This document shows, piece after piece, positions 47,865-57,890 of a stretch of DNA of 64,000 bases (position 1 is the stretch's first letter; each line of letters starts with the position of its first letter). Under the pieces are notes generated by a model, which did no database searches, had not been told where the DNA came from, and worked only from the letters and a program-made list of their open reading frames with translations. Both the position numbers and the translations under genes were made by a program. Source of the DNA: Arachis hypogaea (Eukaryota; Streptophyta; Magnoliopsida; Fabales; Fabaceae); assembly GCF_003086295.3 (NCBI RefSeq), contig NC_092039.1, forward strand, positions 71,877,649 through 71,941,648, read 5' to 3'.

Positions 47865-48107
47865 TGGTTATGATTTGCTTGGACGAACAAAAAATCAGAT
47901 TACGACAACAAAACAAGTTAATGCTGCACTTGTTGCATGCAACAGTTTGAAACTTGATGGCCTTATTATCAGTGGAGGTATACTTACTTTTTTTGGAACT
48001 TCATATGTTTCTTAACACGTTGAGCTTCAAAAGAGCTTGCTAACCATTGAGATGTATGATGTTTTAGGTGTTACATGAAACACGGATGCTGCACAACTTG
48101 CAGATAC
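47865..48107 (+). pseudogene. captured PFP alpha-subunit fragment
   Basis: An exon beginning near 47865 after TTTTCTTAG reads [20 protein letters not shown] and [17 protein letters not shown], ending with a GT donor at 47978. A second exon starts after TTTTAG at 48068 and reads GVT, stop, NTDAAQLADT. Both match pyrophosphate-fructose 6-phosphate 1-phosphotransferase alpha subunit (the regulatory subunit of PPi-dependent glycolysis) around the sugar-phosphate binding region [17 protein letters not shown]...LVIIGGVTSNTDAAQLAE as I know it. The intron is retained and a TGA interrupts exon 2, so this is a dead genomic copy. After NTDAAQLADT the sequence switches to unrelated DNA. Confidence 0.8.
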
Positions 48108-48313
48108 TTGATTACATTGATTCTCTTGCAATTGTAATCTTATCCTCCAAAGTTAATAGAAGTGGTTCTAGGTCTCACATGCCTAACGAGCTGCAAATCT
48201 TTGAAATTTTATTGGCATTTTGCATTAGGGTAATGAATCTAGGTAGTAGGCTGTTTTGTGTGTTTCATATGATACTAGTGTGTTAACTTTATGATATAAT
48301 TGTTGATTGGCAG
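48108..48313 (+). other. captured sequence of unknown origin
   Basis: Reads LDYIDSLAIVILSSKV and SHMPNELQIFEILLAFCIR in an open stretch, then a GGGTAATG donor-like border. It may be an exon of the next fragment's gene. No family is recognised. Confidence 0.3.
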
Positions 48314-48572
48314 GGTTATTGAATATCAGGTCAAATCTGCAATACAGCATCTGATTGAGGAACCATTGTCTATTGATCACGTCGAGCGAGTGCTGGATAA
48401 TATTTATAAGGTTTCTGAAGAACACCCCACTAGCAGATATGTTATCAGGAATGCTGGCATTGTGGTATTGATAGTGACTGTTCTTAGCAAGAACTCTCAA
48501 ACTATTGGATCGCGTTTGAGAACCAAAGTTCTAATGACTTTACTTAGCATAGCCAAGGACGAAGAAAGCAGG
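48314..48572 (+). pseudogene. captured armadillo-like helical protein exon
   Basis: Bounded by TTGGCAG at its left and GGTTAGT at its right, a clean AG/GT exon of 259 nt. It reads KSAIQHLIEEPLSIDHVERV, LDNIYKVSEEHPTSRYVIRN, AGIVVLIVTVLSKNSQTIGS and LRTKVLMTLLSIAKDEESR. The helix pattern with hydrophobic repeats, AGIV and LRTKVLMTLL resembles armadillo repeats of plant ARM proteins. The parent gene is not identified and the phase does not match its neighbours. It shows no internal stop. Confidence 0.5.
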
Positions 48573-48974
48573 GTTAGTTTTATTTATCTCATGCATAAAG
48601 CACTGGAGTGTATGGATTGGTTATAAATCAACATAAACTAATAATTTGATCATCAGAAGATTAAACTGCTAACAATTTATATTATATTTCTCATGCAGTA
48701 TCTAAATGATCACTGCAGTGACAACTTGGTCTTTTAGGTGCCTAGATATTTATCTTCTTTTACTAACTGTGCTTAAAATTAAATTTGTTAAATTGGAATG
48801 TGGATGAATTTTGGAGCAGGTTTTGATGGCGTTAAGATAGAGATAGCCTCTTTGGTGGGAAGGATGACAATGACAAATAGTTGTAAAGAACAAATTGCAC
48901 CTCGAAATCTCCTTTCTTCTTTGCTTCTTTCTCACTTCTTCTGTTTTCAGATTAAGCTAACTTACGTGTTGTTA
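48573..48974 (+). other. intronic or junction DNA between captured fragments
   Basis: AT-rich, no recognisable coding content. A short open frame beginning 48798 runs into the ABCC fragment. Confidence 0.4.
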
Positions 48975-49785
48975 GTAAATGCTGGAGCTATGACAATAAG
49001 GGCCTTTGAGGAGGAAGGTCGCTTTTTCAAGAAGAATCTTGATCTGATTGATGTCAATGCTAGTCCATTCTTCTATAGTTTCACTTCAAATGAATGGTTG
49101 ATCCAACGGTTAGAAACAATCAGTGCTAATGTTCTATCTGCTGTAGCACTTTGCATGGTTGTGCTTCCACCTGAGACTTTCCTCGCCGGTGAGGAATAAA
49201 AAATATCATACATAACCTTAATTGTTCATAAAAATACCTTATTGCAAGTTTCTTAATTTAAATGTCCATTGTTGCAGGATTTATTGGCATGGCACTCTCT
49301 TATGGCCTTTCACTGAACAATTCCCTAGTATTTTCAATTCAATTTCAATGCACTTTAGCAAATTATATAGTATTTGTAGAGAGGATAAATCAATATATGT
49401 ATATACCAAGTGAGGCCACAGAAGTTATAGAAGGAAATCACCCTCTGGTTAATTGACCAGTTGCAGGCAAAGTAGGAATTAGTAACTTGCAGGTAACTGA
49501 AACTTCATATTAAATTCAGAAGCATAATATTGAGAAAATTATTGGTTTATTCATTTCAAAACAGATAAGATACAGGGCTAATGGATCACTTGTACTCCAT
49601 GGAATTACAGGCACATTTGAAGGACACAAGACTGGTATTGTTGGCAGGACAGGAAGTGGGAAGTCCAGTCTTATTAGTTCTTTATTTCGCCTTGTCGAGC
49701 TGGCCGGTGGAAGGATTGTAGTGGATGGCACAGACATATCCTCGATCGGCCTTCATGATTTGAGGTCACATTTAGGTGTTATACT
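48975..49785 (+). pseudogene. captured ABCC (MRP) transporter fragment
   Basis: Three exons: about 48975-49188 ([53 protein letters not shown]), 49278-49492 ([38 protein letters not shown], then VN, stop, PVAGKV) and 49565 to about 49785 ([59 protein letters not shown]). Splice sites GT/AG are preserved. The order, the end of the second membrane domain, then the start of nucleotide-binding domain 2 with an intact Walker A (about 49640-49670), matches plant ABCC proteins of the ABCC10 type. A TGA replaces Trp in NWPVAG. Signature and Walker B motifs are missing, so no transporter is made. Confidence 0.88.
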
Positions 49786-49879
49786 TGACAGAGCAATTGG
49801 TACATGTTTTGGGATTTTTGAATTTATTCTGATAGTGATCTTGGGATATTTTTTTACTATTTTGTTTATGTTTTCACCG
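49786..49879 (+). other. junction between two captured fragments
   Basis: Frame and homology change from ABCC to HROB-like within this stretch. The sequence is T-rich. Confidence 0.45.
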
Positions 49880-50519
49880 GAGATCCCGTGCTCCTCTGGA
49901 AGAGCCCCTTCTTCCCACACAAGAATTCATTCGCCGCGTCGTCCAAAACAGCCACGAAAACGATCACAATTTCACCACGAATGCGTGGCTTTCCGCCTTC
50001 CATTTCCTTCATTCCCTGGACAGAGAGAGTGATTCTGTGACACCTTTGAACTCAATCAAGAAGCATCTCAATGTCGTGAGAGTGCCTCTGATCGTAGCTA
50101 TTATCAAATCGTGAACTCCCAATGGTTTTGGAGACATGATGGTCACCCTCAAGGTGTTGCCTCTACTCTCGTAAACTCAACTCATGCTTTACCTACACAT
50201 ATCTGAGTCTCTAAATTTTGATTTTAGGACCCTACAAGAACAATTAGTGCCAGGGTTCACCATAAAGCCGCCTCCGACGGTGAATATGGGAAGGATATAA
50301 CTGTTGGTTCAGTTGTAGTCCTCCAAAAGGTCAATTTCTTTGCTTGGCTCTCTGCATCCTACACATGTTGAGTTTGTTTCTGGTTCATGATTTGTATTGA
50401 TCTTTTTTACTTTTTTTGCTTCCTTGCTTGCTTGAAAACCTTCCCCAATTCAGGTGGCTGTATTTGCTCCCACTCGCTCGACTTGTTATCTCAACATAAC
50501 ATTGCGTAACATACTCAAG
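49880..50519 (+). pseudogene. captured HROB-like OB-fold protein fragment
   Basis: Three phase-0 exons: about 49880-50153 ([51 protein letters not shown], stop, TPNGFGDMMVTLK), 50228-50329 (DPTRTISARVHHKAASDGEY, GKDITVGSVVVLQK) and 50454-50519 (VAVFAPTRSTCYLNITLRNI, LK). This is the C-terminal OB-fold (DUF4539) of the homologous recombination OB-fold protein, which in animals recruits the MCM8-MCM9 helicase; the plant assignment is from memory. Introns have GT/AG borders. One in-frame TGA (Cys codon TGC/TGT to TGA) breaks exon 1. The start of the gene is missing. Confidence 0.65.
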
Positions 50520-50712
50520 GTTTGGGATCATCTATGTTTTGGTCTCAACTTTTTATCCTTTATTCTCTCTATGTAGAAACATGGGTTTTCCATTTCTCAG
50601 CATATACCAACCGTTGAGTTGAGCTAAATTGCTCTCATACATGTGTCATACAAGGGTAGAAAATTTCATGGATTGGGTTTACGGTATTAGGACTTGGGAT
50701 TTGGACTTGTAA
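50520..50712 (+). other. downstream intron sequence of the HROB-like fragment
   Basis: Begins with a GTTTGGG donor at 50520. No further exon is recognised before the MITE. Confidence 0.4.
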
Positions 50713-51670
50713 GAGCCTGTTTGGGAAGTAGCAGAAGCTACTTTTTCTGATTTTTGGATTATGAAAAAGTCATAATTTGTGTTTGGCACCATTTTAAAAA
50801 AAGCTTTTAATTTCCCGAAAAGTTAATTTTTAGCTTTTTGAAGAAGTAGAAATATATGACTTTTCTCCTTCTCGATAAGTCATTCTACCACTTAAAAAAA
50901 ATTAATTTCAAAACAAAAAAAATATACTTTCTTTCTTGACTCTGAAAAATACTGACCATTCACCACCATTTTCACGCAAGGTCTGCTAGAAGCACTGACC
51001 TTTCACCATCATTCTCACGCAATGTTCCAAACCTCACCATTTTCACGTAATGTTTTATCTGATGGAAGTATTGATCATCCACCACTATTTTCAGACAATT
51101 TTGTATTTGAACAACCTACTACATTATTTCTTCTAAGTATTTTTTTTATCATTTTATCACTCTATTTTTTATTATTAAATTTGTATTTAACTGTGGTCTG
51201 AAATTTCAGTTTTAATTTTATTTTTTTCACATGTGATTTTATAGCTTGCTATTATATTTTCATAGTTAATTATAGCAAGTTCTTGACCTCAATAAAGCAG
51301 AAGGGAGTTCTAATAGGAGTAAAAAAATAAAAAATAGCAACAAAATATACATTGACACACATTTTATATTTATTTTTTATTTTCATCTACCATATCATAC
51401 ACAATATTAGTGATTAGGTTATGTAAAATCAACATTCAATATTAGAAAGTATTTGTTATTATCGTTATTTTAATATTCATTCTCTTTTTTTTAAAAAAAT
51501 TTATTGTTTGAGTTATTTATTCAAACGCTACAACTTTAAAATAAGTACTTTTATAACTAAAAATCCAAACACAAAATAACTTATTTATAAGCTGCTATTA
51601 ATAAAAGTTCTTATGATTTAAGTTCTTTTTCCAAAAGAACTTATTTAAGTTATTTACCCAAAACTAGGCC
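50713..51670. mobile_element. Harbinger-type MITE with TAA target duplication
   Basis: The left end is GAGCCTGTTTGGG. The right end, on the minus strand, is GGCCTAGTTTTGGG. TAA flanks both sides (50710-50712, 51671-51673). The 958 bp carries no ORF. A TAA/TTA duplication with GGCC-type ends fits PIF/Harbinger elements. Confidence 0.6.
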
Positions 51671-51673
51671 TAA

Positions 51674-52239
51674 GTATAATTATATAGAAAAGCTAATTTG
51701 CAAAAGTTTAACCTCCATATTTAACACTCGTACCTTAACAAAGGGTTAGTTAGTTTGGAAACTTAAAAAATGAGGTTGAAATTTCCATGGGTGAGTTTGA
51801 TGTCTAAATTTATCTATCGATCTCCTCCATTAAACTTTTACCTTCCAACCTATCATCCCGTTAGTGCGGAATGTTAATGGATTGGCTTCATGACTAAAGA
51901 AACTACTCAGTTATGTGACTAGATTGTGATAATTGGATCCAGACTCATTCCTTTTTCCTTGTAGAATGAGGTCATTTATATGCTTCTGATTGCTTGTGCT
52001 ATACAAATTTTTTGCAAGGACAGGGAACTTCCATCAGGATAAATTCATCCTTCTATCTCCGCGAGGCAGACTACACCAGATATGGGTATTTACTTAATGT
52101 TTATATGTCAGCGATATAGCTCAAGTTCCTTAATTTGATCCTTCTTTGCCTTCGAAATTGGTGATTCCCCTTCACTTCAATGGCTAACCAACAAGATTGA
52201 GGTCCTAGAAAATCCATATCTGCTCATTTGTTGTCTGCC
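51674..52239 (+). other. captured sequence without recognised gene
   Basis: GTSIRINSSFYLREADYTRYG in one frame near 52020-52080, preceded by a possible acceptor. This may be another host exon. Not assigned. Confidence 0.3.
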
Positions 52240-52635
52240 TTTTGCCACAAAAAGGCATGAAGAACCAAGGACGCTGGGCAATAAATTCTCCCTGTCAGAG
52301 AAGGAAAGAAGTGAATATCATAGATTAGAATGAATGCTCGTTGCAAAAGAAGGGCATGAAAAGTCAAGGATGCTTACTGAGACATTCTCTCTGCCACCAG
52401 AAAGAACTGAAGGAATCGTGATTGGTAATAGGTTAGATTCAAGGTTTCTTACAGAAGAAAGACATGAAGAGCCATGGATGATGGACAATACATTTGCTCT
52501 ACCACAAGAAAGAACTGAAGGAATCATGACTAACCCCAGCTTAGGCTCAAAGTTTATAGAAGGAGTAGATATTCACAAACAAATGGGAGAATTGTACCAA
52601 GCACGGAATCAATACACTTTATTTATGTTTTGAAT
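52240..52635 (+). pseudogene. captured exon with three ~36-residue repeats
   Basis: Across a stop near 52330 the frame reads three related units: RHEEPRTLGNKFSLSEKERS, then EGHEKSRMLTETFSLPPERT (with EGIVIGNRLDSRFLTE), then ERHEEPWMMDNTFALPQERT (with EGIMTNPSLGSKFIE). The unit (R/G)HE.(S/P).....(T/N).F(S/A)L....RTEGI is visible. No known family is recognised. The frame closes at about 52632, before the CACTA right subterminal region. It is open for about 99 residues without a stop. Confidence 0.45.
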
Positions 52636-52834
52636 TATATTGACTTGCTTGTCTATAATATTTTTCTTTTAGTTTGATGATACGATAAATTTATTTATTT
52701 TTTGTAATATTATAAATATTCGAATACAAATTAGATAAAAAATTGTATTTATTAAATTTGTATTTATTTTGTATGAAAATAGATTTATTTTGCAATGAAA
52801 AAATCTAAAAAAAAAAATTCTATTTTACTTTACT
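52636..52834. other. AT-rich sequence
   Basis: No gene is seen. Confidence 0.4.
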
Positions 52835-53194
52835 GACAGATTTATTGACAGATTTTTTGTCTATATTTAGAGTTTGGAATGGTTTTCCAAGGCTCCAATT
52901 ACCGTCAGAAAATCTGTCTCTAATTATCGACGAAAAATTCGTCAGAAATATGTCTCTAATTACCGACAGAAAATCCGTTGGAAAGTTTGATGTTCTAGGA
53001 AAATAGAGGGGAGAATTTATTGAGAAAATCTGTCGGTAACTGGTAAAAATTTATCGGTAAATTACCGACGGAAAGAAAGCTATCGGTAATAATTTCTGAC
53101 GAGGATTTTATAGAAAGACGAAATCCGTCGGTAACAAAAAATTCGTTTGTAATAAAGACCAAATCTGTCTGTATTAACCAATTTTCTATTTGTG
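52835..53194 (-). repeat. CACTA right subterminal repeats
   Basis: Many GTCAGAAAATCTGTC, CCGACAGAAAATCCG and CTGTCGGTAA words in both orientations, ending AATTTTCTATTTGTG at 53194. Confidence 0.75.
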
Positions 53195-53652
53195 ATTAGT
53201 GTGATATATGCGTGTATGGAGACTTGTACTTCTTACCATTAACGTGAAAATAACACTACAATCTCGCTTACTGCGAGATAGTTTTCGACCACCATGCGTT
53301 TGTGGTCAAAGCACCCATGCTCTGTGATATTGCTGCAGTACTTCTCGTGGATCATGTGATGCTGGAGGGTGGACATGCATTGTCCATGCAGCAGGCACGC
53401 TATCCCTTCAAAGAGAAATTCTGTTGAACATTTTAAAATACTTAAGAACACACTTAATAAAATTAAAGAAAAATATTTTTTGATAAATGTAAGGAATTGT
53501 AGCGCAGATGGTTCAAAATAAATTTTGGATGTATGATAGAGTGTGAACAAATAAGGGGTTTGAAATCATTATTTGTGGAAGGCCTTAACGAATTCTTAAA
53601 AACTTGTTTGAATATGGATGATTATTTAATTGTAGGAAGATTAGGTGTCTAT
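53195..53652. other. intergenic sequence
   Basis: Open stretches on both strands (53239-53550 and 53533-53715) have no recognisable motif. Nothing is assigned. Confidence 0.35.
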
Positions 53653-55131
53653 TGGTGCATGAAATTTAGAACTTCACATAACTTAACTAGCAAGTGCACC
53701 GGGTCATCCAAGTAACACTTCAGGTGAGTGAGGGTTGATCCCACGAGGATTGTCGGACTGAACAAGCAGTGGTTATCCTGCAGATCTTAGTCAGGCAAAT
53801 AGAAAGTTGATTGTTTGTTGTTGAATGTGCATAAACAAAACAAGAAAGAAATAAAGAAATAGCTAAGAAACAATAGTGAGAAATCAGTTAAGGTTTTGGA
53901 GATGCCTTATCTTTCCGGATTAACTTTTCTTACTTTCTATTCCAATAATGCATGATTCATTCCATGGCAAGCTGTAAGTGATTAACGGCACGCTAATGGT
54001 CATTAATCTCCTATGATCCACATCAAACGCCATGCTAATGGTCATTCAATTTGAATGAGGGTGAAACTCTAGCAATTCAATCTGTGGTGATCCTACTCAA
54101 AATGCCACAGACAAAATCAGATCTTCCGGATCAGCGAATGAATCTTTATGATTCTAGCTTATACCACAAAAGCCCTAATCGCCCCATATCTCGGCTGAAC
54201 AAATATTCCCATGTCCCCAATGAGATTGTGGATCAGCCATCTAAGAGATATATTCTCAAGCTTGTAGTTCAATGCTATCCCTCTCGAGACTCGTAAGAAC
54301 TCATGTAAAACAAGGGGTCATTACGCTAGTTCCACCCTAGATTCATAAGGATTGAAGAACAAAAATACATTTTAGAATGGAATCAAACATAGATTGAAAT
54401 GGAAACAGTAATATTATTAATCCATGAGAATCAGCAGAGCTCATAACCTTAACCTAGGAGGTTTAGTGACTCATGCTTTATAGAAAACGAAAGTAATAGA
54501 AGAAGATGAGGCAGAAGATCCTAAACATAGGTGATCTTCTCCTATATATACTAATCTAATAATGAAAATCCACTCTTGGGCTCACTTTGTTTGAGTGTTT
54601 CGGGCAGAGCATGGCATCTGGCTTGAGGAATGGGCGTTGAACGCCTATTAAGGGGATGTCCACGCTGCCTTGTACTTCCTTGGTGGTGTTGAATGCTATG
54701 TTTGGGCATTCAACCCTGGGCTTGCTCCCTTTGAGGCGTTGAACGCCAGAAGGAGGTGATTTAGGCGTTCATTTCCCAATATGGGTAGTAGACCATTATA
54801 TATTGCCGAAAAGCCCTGGAAGTTAGCTTTAAAACGCAGTTGAGAGTGCATCATTTGAACTTCTGTAGCTCCAGAAATGCTCATTTGAATTCATGGAGGT
54901 CAGAATCTGATATCATTTATACTCTATTCTTTGCGTCTGAATCAGACTTTGCCAAAACTTGCCAATTTCAGCCAGAAATAACCTGAAATCATAACAAAAA
55001 TACAAACTCAAAGCAGCATCAAAAAAGTGAATTTCGCACTAAAACTTATTAAAATTAACTAAAACTCAATGAAATATACTGAAAACACTTAGAAAACAAT
55101 GCCAAAAAGCGTATAAAATATCCACTCATCA
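53653..55131 (-). repeat. LTR of the minus-strand element
   Basis: 1479 bp. It aligns in reverse to 12121-13687: start TGATGAG..., mid GGCGTTGAACGCC (near 54737), end CTGGCAAGTGCAC-like near the right border. TGGTGCATG at the left is the complement of the LTR end. Confidence 0.8.
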
Positions 55132-56149
55132 CAACACCAAACTTAAACTATTGCTTGTCCTCAAGCAACCAAAAACAAAGTAGGACTAATGGAAGAGAAA
55201 AATACAATAAGTCTCAGAGTTGTCAATGAAGCTCAGTTCTAATTAGATGAGTGGGACTATTAGCTTTTTACTTCTGAACAGTTTTAGCATCTCACTTTCC
55301 TTTGAAGCTTAGAAATGTTGGCATCCCTTGGAACTAGAATATGGATGATATTATTGATTTCCTTCTTTTTGTTTTTCTTGATTCTTGAACACAGCTTCTT
55401 TTTTATCCTAGCCGTGACCCTAAGCACTTTGTTTTCCAGTATTACAACCGGATACATAAATGCCACAGACACTTAACTGGGGGAACCCTTTGGATTCGAC
55501 TTTAGCTTTGCTTAAAGTCCCAAACAGTGGTGTCCAGAGTTCTTAGACATACTCTTTTGCTTTGGATCATGATTTTAACTGCTCAGTCTCAAGTTTTTTA
55601 CTTGACACCATCACACCACAAGTATTTAGTTAGGGATAGCAGCTCATTTGAACTTTTTAGACCAATTTTGGCCCTCCTAACCATTGATGCTCAAAGCCTT
55701 GGATTCATGCTCTTTTGCTTTTTCTTTTGAGCTTTTTGCTTTTTCTTTCTTTTTCTTTTTGCTGCTTTTTCTTACTTCAAGAATCAATAAATTGGATTTT
55801 TCAGAGCACCAATAATAATTTTCTAAATTCATCATTCTTTCAAGAGCCAACATACCTAACTCCAACATCAAATATGCATTGTTTTATCCATACATTCAAA
55901 AAGTAAATGCAAGATCACCACATCAAAATAGTTAGACTAATCTTATTATATAACTCGAAACTTATGCATTTCATTATTCTTTTTTAAATAATTTTTTTAA
56001 GCATGGTAATGGATACATAGGATAATCTATAGCCAAGAGGCAATGAAGCGAAAGAAAATGCAACTAAATATGACCATGTGCTAGACTTAGAAATCAGACA
56101 ATAAGATGAGGTACAAATGGAGAACATAAATTGAAAAATATAGAGGGAT
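55132..56149 (-). other. element 3' noncoding region
   Basis: Collinear with 5421-6509 (ACACCAAACTTAAAC, CAAGCAACC, GTTTTCCAGTATTAC, pyrimidine-rich run). No gene. Confidence 0.6.
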
Positions 56150-57330
56150 AATGAGGCTCAACAACCTCAATGACGACGGCTGCTGCTCCCTCTAGAGAAT
56201 CCAATAGAGCGTTTGATCTCCTCTACATCTCTCCCCTGTTTCTGCTGCTCCTCCCTTATGATCCTCTGATCTTCTCTAATTCCATGGAGGGTGGTGGTGT
56301 GGTCATGATGTTCTACCGTTAACTGCTCCACGTTTGAACTCAGCTCCCCTATTGAGGTATTCAGTTGATCCTAATAGTTTTGGGAAGGAAAATACATCCC
56401 TTGAAGTATCTCAAGGATCTGTAGTGGAGGTGGCTGCACTAGCTCTTGTTATGGTGAGTGTGCAGGCTCTCTAACATGCTCCATCCTTCTTTTTATGATG
56501 GGCTTATCCTCCTCAATGGGAATTTCTCCTTCTATAACAATTCCAACTGAATTACAGAGGTGACATATGTGGTGAGGGAATGCTAGCCTTGCTTGGGTGG
56601 AGGATTTGTCTGCTATCTTGTACAATTCTTGAGGTATCATTTCATGTACCCTCACCTCATTCCCAAGCATAATGCAATAAATCATTATTGCTAAGTCTAT
56701 GGTAACCTCAGATCGGTTACTTGTGGGGATGATGGAGCGTTAGATAAGCTCCAACCATCCTCTAGCTATAGGCTTTAGGTCAAGCCTCCTCAGTTAGTAG
56801 GGTTGCCTTGTGCATCAAGCCTCTATTGGGCTCCCTCCAAGCAGATATCTGTGAGTACCTGCTCTAACCTTTGGTCAGAGTTAACCCTTTTAGTGTAAGA
56901 GTGTGGGTCTCCTTGCATCTGAGGCAGTTGGAACGCCAACCTTACACTCTCCGGACTGAAACCCAATAGTTGCTCTCTCACCATGGTGCGCCAGTTCTTG
57001 GGCTATGGGTTCACACTAGTATCATGATTTTTCGTGACCTAAACGTTGGCATAAAATTCTTGCACCATTAATATTCTAACCTCCGGGATAGGATTGGTTA
57101 GAACTTCCTAATCTCTTCTCCAAATTTCTTGTTGGATTTTTGGGTACTCATCCTTTTTTAGCCTAAAGGGGACCTCGGGGATCACCTTTTTGTGCTTCAC
57201 CACATCATAGAAGTGGTCTTAGTGAGCCTTGGTGAGGAATCTCTCTGTCTTTCAAGGTTTGGAAGTGGAAGTAGTGGCTTTTCCTTTCCACTTTCTAGAG
57301 GATTCTCTGACTTTGGATTTCATGAGTGTG
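56150..57330 (-). pseudogene. accessory ORF, putative plant transposon protein
   Basis: Reading the minus strand from about 57330: MKSKVRESSRKWKGKATTST, then ERFLTKAH and HFYDVVKHKKVIPEVPFRLK (57150-57200), VQEFYANV, GFSPESVRLAFQL, TKRVNSDQRLEQVLTDICLE, and a clean C-terminal part from 56685 (MIYCIMLGNEVRVHEMIPQE, STQARLAFPHHICHLCNSVG, IPIEEDKPIIKRRMEHVREP). It corresponds to 3002-3900 of the first element. Many single-base stops (TGG to TAG/TGA and others) break the first two thirds. Function unknown. Confidence 0.7.
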
Positions 57331-57890
57331 AATGGAAAACAAAAAGTAACGCTTTTTCAATACCAAATTTAAGAGTTTTACTTGTCCTAGAGCAAAATAA
57401 CAAAAGAAAAAGAGAGGAGTAGAAGAAGAAAAACTTAGATAGAGAAGAGAGAGGGAGGGGGCCTTGGCCTTATGTGGGGAATTGGGAAGAAGGATGGTGG
57501 GGGAAGGGGTAGAGTGTGAGAGAGTAGAGTTTGTAAGAGGTGTTTGTATGAAGGGTTGTATGAGGGGGTATTTATAGGGGTGGGAGGGTTAGGGTTCGGA
57601 TATGGGGGGGGGGGGGAATGGGTGGGAAACGTTTAAATTTGAGGTAGGTGGGGTTGGTGGGAGTTATGATGGATTTTGGGAAGAGTGTGTATTGGGAAGA
57701 GGGAAAGTAAGGTATGGGTTTTAAGGAATAGAAAAAGTAGGAAAGAGAGTGTAGGGTAGGTGGGGTTGTGGAGATTCTATGGGACCCACCAGTTGCTGAA
57801 GCTTTTCCAACTCGAGCTACCTACCCCCTGCTTGGCGTTCAATCGCCATAAATGGGCGTTGAACGCCCAGATGCAGTCTTGGTTGTTCCT

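Larger units (their letters stand above)
41996..53194. mobile_element. CACTA-type transposon carrying several host gene fragments
   Basis: The left end is CACTATTAGAAAATTA at 41996. The right end, read on the minus strand from 53194, is CACAAATAGAAAATTGG. Both ends are lined with CAGACGG/CCGTCGG-type subterminal repeats (42040-42290 and 52835-53170). The base next to the left end is preceded by AGT; the right end is followed by ATTAGT, so the 3-bp duplication is unclear. No transposase is recognised. Inside are leader sequence, four host gene fragments with their introns, a solo LTR and a MITE. Confidence 0.65.
53653..57885 (-). mobile_element. minus-strand gag-only LTR element, 3' part
   Basis: The 3' LTR is 53653-55131 (minus strand TGATGAGTGGATATTTTATA to CATGCACCA). 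It lies next to ACACCAAACTTAAAC, the same LTR-adjacent phrase as at 5421. The accessory-ORF remnant follows at 56150-57330. The 5' half is missing; the plus-strand LTR at 57891 starts where it should continue. G13 occurs at 57604-57616. Confidence 0.75.

Noticed and set aside
47806..48015. 69-residue open frame as an independent gene
   Set aside because: It is the PFP alpha exon plus flanking intron read through in the same frame.
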